32,820 nt of DNA from contig JAFURC010000037.1 in assembly GCA_017472015.1 (NCBI GenBank), positions 1 to 32,820 of the forward strand. The letters are read 5' to 3'. Made by a program: the position numbers and the translations under genes. The notes under the pieces are model-generated. The model ran no database searches and was not told where the DNA came from. It saw only the letters and a program-made list of their open reading frames with translations. This DNA comes from Bacilli bacterium. Lineage in GTDB: Bacteria; Bacillota_I; Bacilli_A; RF39; UBA660. Positions 1 to 8,592 of the stretch are shown piece by piece. Positions within the stretch are counted from its first letter, which is position 1. Every line of letters starts with the position of its first letter.

Positions 1-1
1 A

Positions 2-1492
2 AAAATGGAAAATGCAATGCCTAGTACTGGAGTGAAAAAAATATATTTTTATACTCCAAATCCTGTAATGCAAACAGAAGAATCAGGAACGGGAGTTCTT
101 GGAAAATGTGAAAATTTATTTGGTTCTGAAGATTATGATGAAGGAACGACTGCAACAACTTTTTGTCAAGGAACTGGAACAATGGATGGATATGATATTA
201 ATTTTTTGGGACACATGCTCATTCTATCAGAAGGAGATACTCTATTATTAGAAGAGGAAATTTTTCTAAAAAAAGATATATACTCTGCAGAAATAGTATT
301 AAATCCCGCAATGCAAACAGATGAATCAGGAACGGGAGTTCTTGGAAAATGTGAAAATTTATTAGGTTCTGAAGATTATGATGAAGGAACAACTGCAACA
401 ACTTTTTGTCAAGGAACTGGAACTTCTAATGGAAAAACTATATTTGAAAAAGCTAATGAAAATGATATTATGTTAAGTTTATTTTTAAGTTATGAATTTT
501 TAGTATCAAAAACAGATTTACCATATTTTGAATTTACTATAAGTGGAAAGAATACCTATAAACAAAAAGATATTTGGTATGATGTCGTATTAAATCATGG
601 AGATGTACCAGAAGGAAAATTAGAAGAAAATCGCATAAATGATGAATCTTTAAGATTTGCTTTATTAGAAGTAAATGGTGAAAATCAAAAAAATATTTTT
701 AATAATAGAAGTTATTCAAGTTTAGAAAATAAAAGAATTCATGTTGAAACAATACCTAAAAATACTATGAATGAAATTAATAAAACCTATCGTTTATATA
801 TGTGGATTGATGATAGTGTTGTAATTGGTAATGTTAATGAAGACTATACAACCGAAGAATGGAAAGATGTATTTGCAAGTATTAAAGTAAGTGTAACCGG
901 TGACTTTAACGAAAAAAACTATACAGATGAATCATGTTTTGAAACTCAAGTAGTCAGCAATTATATTCATAATTCTAATATTACTGAAGATCAAATTAAT
1001 ACGTGCGTATCTTATATAAGTGATAAAATTAGTTTATATGAAGAAGAAAATTATGAAGCGTATTGTGCAGGCACAGGAACGGGAAATGGTGCTACTTTGG
1101 AAAATGGATTAAAAAGAGGTTGGCAATTCACAGATGATGATGTAATTTATTTATTGGAAAATAATATAATTTTAAAATCTAATGACAGTATTGCAATTAC
1201 CGATTATGATGAAAGTTGTGGAAGTGATGTAATAATACCAAATAAAATAAATGGATATGAAGTAACAGAAATTGTTGATTCTGCATTTAACGATAAAAAT
1301 ATTAAAAGTGTTATTTTGCCTAATACTATGAAGGTTATTCGAGGTAATGCATTTACAGATAATCAAATTTTAAGTGTAAAAATTCCATCTTCGGTTAGTT
1401 ATTTATCTTGCCATGCTTTCTATATGTTTCAAGAGACTGTTACCATTGAAAAAGAAGAAAATTTAGTATGTGTTGAGGATATAATGATGTAA
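2..1492 (+). CDS. Repeat-containing surface protein with TasA-like module and BspA-type leucine-rich repeats (5' end outside window)
   Basis: The reading frame is open to the window edge and no signal peptide is visible, so the true start probably lies upstream; residues here are counted from the ATG at 5. Two copies of a 41-residue Cys-containing unit (about residues 19-59 and 100-140) contain GTGVLGKCEN and end in FCQGTGT. A third, degenerate FC.GTGT-like copy lies near residue 355 (YCAGTGTGNG). Residues about 172-300 form a module also found in the DGR target gene at 17219-19378, with the shared block KTYRLYMWIDDSVVIGN. The C-terminus, about residues 400-480, has BspA/LRR_5-type repeats (VILPNTMKVIRGNAF, VKIPSSVSYLSCHAF), a family usually seen on cell surfaces and in adhesins. 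Adhesion or interaction at the cell surface is inferred. A hairpin terminator follows. The gene ends cleanly at TAA. Confidence 0.7.
   Translation, partial: KMENAMPSTGVKKIYFYTPNPVMQTEESGTGVLGKCENLFGSEDYDEGTTATTFCQGTGTMDGYDINFLGHMLILSEGDTLLLEEEIFLKKDIYSAEIVLNPAMQTDESGTGVLGKCENLLGSEDYDEGTTATTFCQGTGTSNGKTIFEKANENDIMLSLFLSYEFLVSKTDLPYFEFTISGKNTYKQKDIWYDVVLNHGDVPEGKLEENRINDESLRFALLEVNGENQKNIFNNRSYSSLENKRIHVETIPKNTMNEINKTYRLYMWIDDSVVIGNVNEDYTTEEWKDVFASIKVSVTGDFNEKNYTDESCFETQVVSNYIHNSNITEDQINTCVSYISDKISLYEEENYEAYCAGTGTGNGATLENGLKRGWQFTDDDVIYLLENNIILKSNDSIAITDYDESCGSDVIIPNKINGYEVTEIVDSAFNDKNIKSVILPNTMKVIRGNAFTDNQILSVKIPSSVSYLSCHAFYMFQETVTIEKEENLVCVEDIMM
58..180 (+). repeat. 123-bp direct repeat, copy 1
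   Basis: Matches 301-423 with five single-base differences and no gap, so about 96% identical. The unit encodes a Cys-rich 41-residue segment of the surface protein. The spacing is 243 bp, in frame, so unequal recombination would delete or add 81 codons without a frameshift. Confidence 0.92.
301..423 (+). repeat. 123-bp direct repeat, copy 2
   Basis: Second copy of the unit at 58-180. The differences (T>C, T>C, A>T, T>A, G>A) are not restricted to adenine, so this pair looks like an ordinary duplication rather than a DGR template/variable pair. Confidence 0.92.
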
Positions 1493-1525
1493 TATTAATT
1501 TTTATGAAAGATGACTAACAAATAG

Positions 1526-1558
1526 GAAATAGATTTTAAATTCTATTTCTTTTTGTTT
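1526..1558 (+). terminator. Rho-independent terminator of the surface-protein gene
   Basis: Stem GAAATAGA (1526-1533) pairs with TCTATTTC (1542-1549) across an 8-nt loop and is followed by a T-rich tract. Confidence 0.7.
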
Positions 1559-1565
1559 AACTTTT

Positions 1566-1574
1566 TGATATAAT
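1566..1574 (+). promoter_or_regulatory. Extended -10 promoter for tgt
   Basis: TGATATAAT is an extended -10 element (TG-N-TATAAT). It sits directly after the preceding terminator's T-tract and about 25 bases before the GTG start of tgt. No convincing -35 is visible at the right distance, as is common for extended -10 promoters. Confidence 0.55.
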
Positions 1575-1582
1575 ACCTTTGA

Positions 1583-2749
<1,167 letters not shown>

Positions 2750-3766
2750 ATGAAAGTATTAAATGAATTAAGTGAAAATAATTTAGAGATTATTAAAACA
2801 GAAATTAAAAGTGATAACTTAGTTATTTTTCCAACCGAAACAGTTTATGGAATTGGGGCTAATGCTTTAAGTGAAGATGCGGTTAATAAAATATTTTTGG
2901 TTAAAGAAAGGGCTCGTAATAATCCTTTAATAGTTCACTTAAAAGATAAAGAAGAAATTACTAAATATGCTAAAGTTAATAACTCTGTTGAACAAAAATT
3001 AATTGATTCATTCATGCCAGGACCATTTACTTTAATTCTTGAAAAAAAAGATAATATCCCTACTAATGTAACCGCTAATCTTGATACTGTTGGAATTAGA
3101 ATACCTATAAATGAAATTGCTCATAAATTTTTAGAATATGTAGAAGTTCCAATTGCTGCTCCAAGTGCTAATATTTCATCACGTCCTAGTGGAACCAAAG
3201 TAAGTGATATTAAAGATGAATTTGATAATTTAGTTGATTATATAATAGATGGAGGAGAATCAAAGATTGGTCTTGAATCAACCGTTGTTAAAGTAATTGA
3301 TAACACACCAGTTATTTTAAGACCAGGTTTTATAACCAAAGAAGATATAGAAAATGTTGTTGGTAATTGTTTAGTTTCAGAAAATGTTTTAAAAGAAATA
3401 GATGATAAAAGTAAAGCTGAAAGTCCAGGAATGTTATATAGACATTATGCTCCAAAGACAAAATGTTTATTAGTTTATTCCAATGATACTAATAAATTAA
3501 AAGAATTAATTGAATCTAATTTAGGTGATAAAACCATTATTCTTGGAAGTAGTAAATTAAGTGATACTTCTTGTTATAAATTCATTAACTATGGGGATAC
3601 TCTTGAAGATATTTCTCATAATATATTTTCACTACTAAGAAAATGTGATACTTATGATGCTAATTTAATTATAATTGAAGGAGTAGAGAAAGTTGGATTA
3701 GGTCTTGCTATTATGAATCGACTTATTAGAACTTCTAACTTTAACTATCAAGAAATATTAAAATAA
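2750..3766 (+). CDS. ywlC: Threonylcarbamoyl-AMP synthase (Sua5/YwlC/YrdC family)
   Basis: Makes threonylcarbamoyl-adenylate from threonine, bicarbonate and ATP, the first step of t6A37 modification of ANN-decoding tRNAs. The N-terminal YrdC domain (about residues 12-205) shows FPTETVYGIGANA, KERARNNPLIVHL, MPGPFTLIL, GIRIPI, APSANISSRPSGT and GLESTVV. The extra C-terminal part (about 225-338, beginning SPGMLYRHYAPKT) makes it the long Sua5 type rather than the short TsaC type. The start ATG abuts the tgt stop and has AAGGTG just upstream inside tgt, which indicates translational coupling. The recX remnant follows immediately and its frame overlaps the end of this gene by about 10 bases. Confidence 0.95.
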   Translation: MKVLNELSENNLEIIKTEIKSDNLVIFPTETVYGIGANALSEDAVNKIFLVKERARNNPLIVHLKDKEEITKYAKVNNSVEQKLIDSFMPGPFTLILEKKDNIPTNVTANLDTVGIRIPINEIAHKFLEYVEVPIAAPSANISSRPSGTKVSDIKDEFDNLVDYIIDGGESKIGLESTVVKVIDNTPVILRPGFITKEDIENVVGNCLVSENVLKEIDDKSKAESPGMLYRHYAPKTKCLLVYSNDTNKLKELIESNLGDKTIILGSSKLSDTSCYKFINYGDTLEDISHNIFSLLRKCDTYDANLIIIEGVEKVGLGLAIMNRLIRTSNFNYQEILK

Positions 3767-4485
3767 AAAAATATATAAAATTTGGAACTAATAAATATAA
3801 AGTAATTTTAAGTGATGATACTTCTTTAGTTTTATATGAAGATGTTATATTGAAATTTAATTTATTACTAGAAAAAGAAATTAAAGATTTAGATCTAGTA
3901 TTAGCTTATAATGAAAAGTTTTCTTTATATGATAAAGTTTTAGGATATATTAGTAAGAAAAATCGAACAGAACTTGAAGTTAGAAATTATTTAAAAAAAT
4001 ATACAAGTAGTCTTGAAGAGATTGATAATATAATTAATAAGTTATATGAAAATAATATTTTAAATAAAGAAAATTATATTAGAAGTTATATAAATGATAA
4101 AATATATCTTAGTTTAGATGGACCTAATAAAATAAAAAATGATTTAATTAATTTAGGATTTGATAGTTATTTAATAGAAGATGAATTAGTAATATTTACT
4201 AAAGAATTAATTGTTGAGAGAATTAATAAATAAATTAATAAAGAGTTAAAACGTAATTCTAAGAGTTTAATAGTTTTTAAAAATAAAATGTTAGTTAATT
4301 TAATTAATTTAGGTTATTTAAAATCTGATATTTTAAGTTGTTTAAATAATATTACAGTAGAAGAGACTAACTTAAAAGAAAAAGAAATTGAAAAGTTGAG
4401 AAAAAAATATTCAAGAAAGTATGAAGGATTTGAACTTGATATGATTATTAAAAGAAAATTATATGAAAAGGGGTATCGAAATTAA
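3757..4485 (+). pseudogene. recX: RecX family regulator, interrupted by an in-frame stop and lacking a standard start codon
   Basis: RecX binds RecA filaments and modulates recombination. One frame from about 3757 to 4485 reads as a single RecX-like protein of about 242 codons: an N-terminal strand region (NKYKVILSDDTSLVLYEDV), then helical repeats with RTELEVRNYLKKY, INKLYENNILN, LINLGFDSYLIEDE and a C-terminal YSRKYEGFELD. A TAA at 4231-4233 splits it into 158 and 84 codons with no frameshift. No ATG or GTG is available for the N-terminus: the frame has a stop at 3742-3744, then only ATT (3757) or ATA (3763) before a TTG at 3850 that would remove about 31 conserved-looking residues. The downstream piece has an ATG at 4288 but no clear ribosome-binding site. 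Most likely a decaying gene. A functional N-terminal fragment started from AUU, or a sequencing error at the stop, are alternatives. Confidence 0.7.
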
Positions 4486-4518
4486 TTAATATTTACATGT
4501 TGTTAGGGGGGATATTAT

Positions 4519-5268
4519 ATGTTTGAAAATTTATTTAAAAGAAAAAATAAAAAGTGCAATAAAATTGAAAAAATAAAGACACAAAAAGAATTTTTAGTTA
4601 AAGATTTATATGTTACTTATCCTGATGTAGTGAGCTTGAACCGAGGTAAAGAAGATACTATTTCTTTTAATCAAGATAATGAGGAATTAGAGCCAATTAT
4701 TGTAATAAAAACAGGAAATAGATATGTTAGAAATGTTTTAAATAGACGCAAATACGGAATTTATTCTAAATTTCTCTATGATGAGGTATTTGAATGTTTT
4801 CTAAATCAGTATATGGTTGGTAGATTAGAACCATTAGAATTAGCTATAAATGATAAACTAAAGACAACAATAACTAGAGAAGAAATAATTGATTTATTAT
4901 ATCCTGAGAATAATCTTGATAAAGATTTAGAAGAAGAGATTGTTGATAATAATGAAGAAGAAATTAAAGATTTAGTTTTACGAGAAATTTTAAGAGTAAG
5001 TAATCATTTAGAAGAAAATTTAGTTTCAGAAGATGAAAAAGAAAAAATAAGAAATGAGTTAAAAGAATTAGGTTCTTATTATGTAAATAGTTTAATTAAA
5101 CTTAAAAGTAAAAAAGGTGAAATTACTTTATCATTTAAAAATGAACTTGATTTAAAAAATGAATGTATGCGGTTATTAACTGAAATTGAAGAGCAAGTTC
5201 CTGTTGATACCCATGAAAGTTCTTTAAGGAAACAATTAACTCTTTTTGAATCTAAAATAGGTAAATAG
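4519..5268 (+). CDS. Hypothetical protein, charged and mostly helical, 249 residues
   Basis: Starts at ATG 4519 with a strong GGGGGG-type Shine-Dalgarno sequence just upstream (around 4506-4511). There is no signal peptide or membrane segment. The N-terminus is Lys-rich (FKRKNKKCNKIEK). A middle block NRYVRNVLNRRKYGIYSK looks like the conserved core. A highly acidic stretch around residues 135-150 and a Lys/Glu-rich, probably coiled C-terminal half follow. I do not recognise the family. It is the last gene before the terminator/promoter repeat at 5271, which separates it from fic and, beyond that, mutL. Cytoplasmic location is inferred. Confidence 0.75.
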   Translation: MFENLFKRKNKKCNKIEKIKTQKEFLVKDLYVTYPDVVSLNRGKEDTISFNQDNEELEPIIVIKTGNRYVRNVLNRRKYGIYSKFLYDEVFECFLNQYMVGRLEPLELAINDKLKTTITREEIIDLLYPENNLDKDLEEEIVDNNEEEIKDLVLREILRVSNHLEENLVSEDEKEKIRNELKELGSYYVNSLIKLKSKKGEITLSFKNELDLKNECMRLLTEIEEQVPVDTHESSLRKQLTLFESKIGK

Positions 5269-5270
5269 AG

Positions 5271-5324
5271 GAATAAATAATGTAAATATATTTCTATTTA
5301 TTCTTTTTTTTGATACAATTAATT
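5271..5324 (+). repeat. Terminator/extended -10 promoter module, copy 1 (upstream of fic)
   Basis: Stem GAATAAAT (5271-5278) pairs with ATTTATTC (5296-5303), then T8 and directly TGATACAAT, an extended -10 promoter. The module ends the unknown gene and starts fic. It is about 54 bases long and repeated at 6039-6092 with only two differences. Confidence 0.8.
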
Positions 5325-5366
5325 AGTAATGTTTATAATTAGTAATTTTTAAGGAGGTTTATAATT

Positions 5367-6032
5367 ATGGAAAACAAATTTAAATTAACAAGAGAAGAAA
5401 ATGTTTTTATTGCTAAAAGAAATATTGTTGATTATATATGGAAAAGTGCTAATTTAGAAGGTATTGGAGTAACTTATCCAGAAACTCAAGCAATTTATGA
5501 TGGAGGAATTGTAAATGGATTAACGGTTGATAAGATAATTGCTATTAACAATTTAAAATATGCTTGGCAGTTTATACTAGAAAATGATGATATAGAATAT
5601 GATTACAAAGTATTATGTCATTTACATAAATTAACTGCTGATAAGTTAGTTCTTGATAGGGATTTAGGAAGGATAAGAACAACACCAGTTAATATCGGTG
5701 GAACTACCTGGAAACCAGATTTTCCTATTGAAAGTAAGATAAAAGAAGAATTAGAAGAAATTTTAAATCAAGATAATAAAACAAAAACTGAAATAGCCAT
5801 TGAAATAATGTTATGGGTTATGCGAAGACAAATGTTTATTGATGGAAATAAACGAGTAGCCATGTTATTTGCTAATAAAATAATGATTGATAATGGTTGT
5901 GGCATAATTACAATTTCTCAAGAAAATCAACCAACTTTTTATGAAAAACTTATTAAATTTTATGAAACAAATGATATGAATGATTTAAAACAATGGATAT
6001 ATGATACTAGTATTGATGGGATGAATTTATAA
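5367..6032 (+). CDS. Fic-domain protein with variant active-site motif
   Basis: Fic proteins transfer AMP or related groups from nucleotides to protein targets. The core Fic motif HxFxDGN(G/K)R appears as RRQMFIDGNKRVAM near residues 150-163, so the catalytic His is replaced by Gln (codon CAA). Phe, Asp, Gly, Asn and Arg are kept. Near residue 27, SANLEG matches the (S/T)xxxE(G/N) auto-inhibitory helix motif placed before the Fic core, as in class II Fic proteins, so no separate antitoxin is needed and none is seen. The start ATG has GGAGG 8 bases upstream. The gene stands alone between two near-identical terminator/promoter modules, which suggests an inserted cassette. Related Firmicutes Fic proteins with Gln at this position are, as I recall, common, so this may be a real subfamily with altered chemistry rather than a dead enzyme. 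Confidence 0.88.
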   Translation: MENKFKLTREENVFIAKRNIVDYIWKSANLEGIGVTYPETQAIYDGGIVNGLTVDKIIAINNLKYAWQFILENDDIEYDYKVLCHLHKLTADKLVLDRDLGRIRTTPVNIGGTTWKPDFPIESKIKEELEEILNQDNKTKTEIAIEIMLWVMRRQMFIDGNKRVAMLFANKIMIDNGCGIITISQENQPTFYEKLIKFYETNDMNDLKQWIYDTSIDGMNL

Positions 6033-6038
6033 TTTAAA

Positions 6039-6092
6039 GAATAAATGATGTAAACATATTTCTATTTATTCTTTTTTTTGATACAATTAACG
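6039..6092 (+). repeat. Terminator/extended -10 promoter module, copy 2 (upstream of mutL)
   Basis: Same module as 5271-5324 (two differences): stem GAATAAAT (6039-6046) with ATTTATTC (6064-6071), T8, then TGATACAAT. It terminates fic and drives mutL. Confidence 0.8.
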
Positions 6093-6103
6093 GGTGGTGA
6101 AGT

Positions 6104-7882
6104 ATGAGTAAAATACAAGTAATGGATACTAGTTTAGCAAATAAAATAGCAGCTGGTGAAGTAGTTGAAAAAACTATGAATGTTGTTAAAGAATTAGTTG
6201 AAAATTCAATTGATGCTAAAGCTAGTGTAATAAAAATTGAACTAATTGATAGTGGTGTTAAAGAAATTAAAGTAGTTGATGATGGAATAGGAATGGATGA
6301 AAATGATGCAGTACTCGCATTTTCTCGTCATGCAACTAGTAAATTAAAAACTTTAGATGATTTATTTAATATTAATTCTTTAGGTTTTCGTGGAGAAGCC
6401 TTACCTTCGATTGCTAGTGTTTCTAACATTTTACTTAAAACTAGTGATGGAAAAACCGGTACTATTGTAAGTTTAGAAGGTGGAATAGTTAAAGAAGTAA
6501 AGTCTGGTGATATTAAAAGAGGAACAACAATTATCGTTTCTAATTTATTTTATAATACCCCGGTTCGCTTAAAATATTTAAAAAGTTTATACACAGAACT
6601 TGCAAATATTACTGATTATGTAAATAAAATGGCACTTAGTTACCCAAATATTAAATTTATTTTAATTAATAATGGTAAAGAACTTTTAAATACTAGTGGT
6701 AATGGAGATTTATTAAAAACCATATTAAATATCTATGGTAATATAGTTGCTAGCAAAATGATGTATATTGAATCAGAAAATGATGATTACATGATAAATG
6801 GATATATCTCATATCCTGAGTTAACTAAAAGTAATCGAACTTCTATGACCCTTCTTGTTAATAACCGCGTTGTTAAAAATAATGAAATAATAAAAACAAT
6901 ATTAGAAGCATTCCATACTTATATTCCAAAAGATAGATGTCCTTATATTGTTTTAAATATTGAAGTTGATCCTTTCTTAGTTGATGTAAATGTTCATCCA
7001 ACTAAAATGGAAGTAAAATTTTCAAAAATTGATTCCTTACAGAGTTTAATCTATGAAACGATTACTAATAAATTAAATGAAAAAACTTTAATTCCAAAAG
7101 TTATGAATGAATTTGTTGAAGATAATTATTATAAAGATACAAAAGAAACTAATTTTTTTGTAAATGATAATTTATATGAAAACGAAGAAAAGAAAGAATT
7201 GGTTGAAAAAAAACAGGTTGAAGAAATAACCTTTGATTTTGATACTTTTAGTACTAAAGAAGAAATAAAAGATGATGAAGTAGTTATTCAAGAAGATAGT
7301 CGTATTAAAAACATGTATCCAATTGGAATAGTTCATGGAACTTATATAATATGCGAAAACGATCATGGTATGTTTATAATTGATCAACATGCAGCAGCCG
7401 AAAGAATTAATTATGAAAAATATTATCATGCTTTAAGTACTCATTCTAAAAATACAATTGATGTTTTAATCCCTTATCAAATTGAATTAACAAGTAATGA
7501 ATATTTAATTTTAGAAAAAAACTTTCATATTTTAGATAGACTAGGTTTTAAATATGAAGAATTTGGTTCGAACACAATTATTATTAGAACCCATCCAACT
7601 TGGATACCTAAATATGCTCCTCTTGAAGCAATTATGAAGATAATTGATATCATTATTTTAAATGAAGATTTTGATGAGGATAAATTTAATGAAAAAGTGT
7701 CAATTACACTAGCATGTAAAATGAGTATTAAAGCTGGAGATGTTATTACAATGCCTGATATGACTTACTTAATTGAAGAGTTAAGGAAGACTAAAAATCC
7801 TTTTACTTGTCCTCATGGAAGACCAACCATTATTGCATACACCAAGTATGATTTAGAAAAATTATTTAAAAGAGCAATGTAG
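6104..7882 (+). CDS. mutL: DNA mismatch repair protein MutL
   Basis: Couples mismatch recognition by MutS to strand removal. The N-terminal GHKL ATPase shows KIAAGEVVEK, ELVENSIDA, DDGIGMDEND and GFRGEALPSI, with a transducer region to about residue 320. A Lys/Glu-rich linker (about 325-395) follows, then the C-terminal dimerisation/endonuclease domain with DQHAAAERINYE, ACKMSIKAGD and CPHGRPT. These are the metal-binding motifs of nicking-competent MutL in organisms without MutH. 592 residues is typical. Its usual partner mutS is not in the window; upstream are fic and the unknown gene instead. It is followed 8 bp later by an unknown gene and then miaA, probably one operon driven by the module at 6039-6092. 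Confidence 0.97.
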   Translation: MSKIQVMDTSLANKIAAGEVVEKTMNVVKELVENSIDAKASVIKIELIDSGVKEIKVVDDGIGMDENDAVLAFSRHATSKLKTLDDLFNINSLGFRGEALPSIASVSNILLKTSDGKTGTIVSLEGGIVKEVKSGDIKRGTTIIVSNLFYNTPVRLKYLKSLYTELANITDYVNKMALSYPNIKFILINNGKELLNTSGNGDLLKTILNIYGNIVASKMMYIESENDDYMINGYISYPELTKSNRTSMTLLVNNRVVKNNEIIKTILEAFHTYIPKDRCPYIVLNIEVDPFLVDVNVHPTKMEVKFSKIDSLQSLIYETITNKLNEKTLIPKVMNEFVEDNYYKDTKETNFFVNDNLYENEEKKELVEKKQVEEITFDFDTFSTKEEIKDDEVVIQEDSRIKNMYPIGIVHGTYIICENDHGMFIIDQHAAAERINYEKYYHALSTHSKNTIDVLIPYQIELTSNEYLILEKNFHILDRLGFKYEEFGSNTIIIRTHPTWIPKYAPLEAIMKIIDIIILNEDFDEDKFNEKVSITLACKMSIKAGDVITMPDMTYLIEELRKTKNPFTCPHGRPTIIAYTKYDLEKLFKRAM

Positions 7883-7890
7883 GAGAAAAT

Positions 7891-8592
7891 ATGACTGAAA
7901 TAAAAACAATAAAAAATGAATTTAATAATATTATAAAATATCCCCTTAGAGGAACATTAGAAGGAGTTAATAGTCAAACTGATAATTTAATTTCTTTATT
8001 AGAAGTTGAAAATGATATTAATAAATTACGTAGTATTAGAAAAAAATTATTAGAAAGATTTGAATTTGATGTAACTAGTTTATTGAATAAAGATAAAAAA
8101 AGTAATCGTATAAATTTTAATTCTAAAAAATTAATACAAGGAGATTTACTTGATTTAGATATTTATTTAAATGGACATGAATATAATTGTTTATTTACTA
8201 AGTATGGATTAAATAGTATTAATGAATTTAATTCAGAAGTTGAAGAGATATTAGAAAAAATTATGCCGTATATAAGAAGATTATATGAAGTTTATGAACA
8301 TGAGAAAATGCGAAATATCCTTGCAAATGATTTTTATGATGGAATATATGTAAACATTGGACAAACAATTAAAAAATTATTAATTTGTGGTGATGGAGTA
8401 ATAATTACTGATGAAACACTTAAAAATTTAACTTTAACTTTAGATGAAAAAATTGAGTTAATTGAGTTTTTTTATGGTAATTTAGAAAAAATATTAAAAA
8501 GAATTTATATAAGAGATGAGGAATGTTTAGAAAGATTTAAGCCATTAACTACTGAAGGAAAAGTATTAACTTTATATAGAGGGAGAAAATGA
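7891..8592 (+). CDS. Hypothetical protein between mutL and miaA
   Basis: 233 residues, AGGAGA ribosome-binding site before ATG 7891, 8 bp after the mutL stop. Its TGA overlaps the miaA start by 4 bases (ATGA), so translation with miaA is probably coupled. Predicted soluble and helical, with charged segments (LRSIRKKLLERFEF, NSEVEEILEKIMPYIRRLY, LIEFFYGNLEKILKRIY) and no signal peptide or membrane helix. I do not recognise a family. Its conserved-looking position between mutL and miaA would be the best handle on function. Confidence 0.8.
   Translation: MTEIKTIKNEFNNIIKYPLRGTLEGVNSQTDNLISLLEVENDINKLRSIRKKLLERFEFDVTSLLNKDKKSNRINFNSKKLIQGDLLDLDIYLNGHEYNCLFTKYGLNSINEFNSEVEEILEKIMPYIRRLYEVYEHEKMRNILANDFYDGIYVNIGQTIKKLLICGDGVIITDETLKNLTLTLDEKIELIEFFYGNLEKILKRIYIRDEECLERFKPLTTEGKVLTLYRGRK

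Noticed and set aside
219-401. Minus-strand ORFs (for example 219-401, 1172-1366, 7172-7429, 8505-8762, 24842-25063, 25567-25782, 27331-27576)
   Set aside because: They lie wholly or almost wholly opposite well-supported plus-strand genes, are low-complexity and Phe/Ile/Ser-rich, and lack ribosome-binding sites and family motifs.
58-423. Second VR/TR pair within the first gene
   Set aside because: The five differences include T>C, T>A and G>A, and both copies are coding within one gene.
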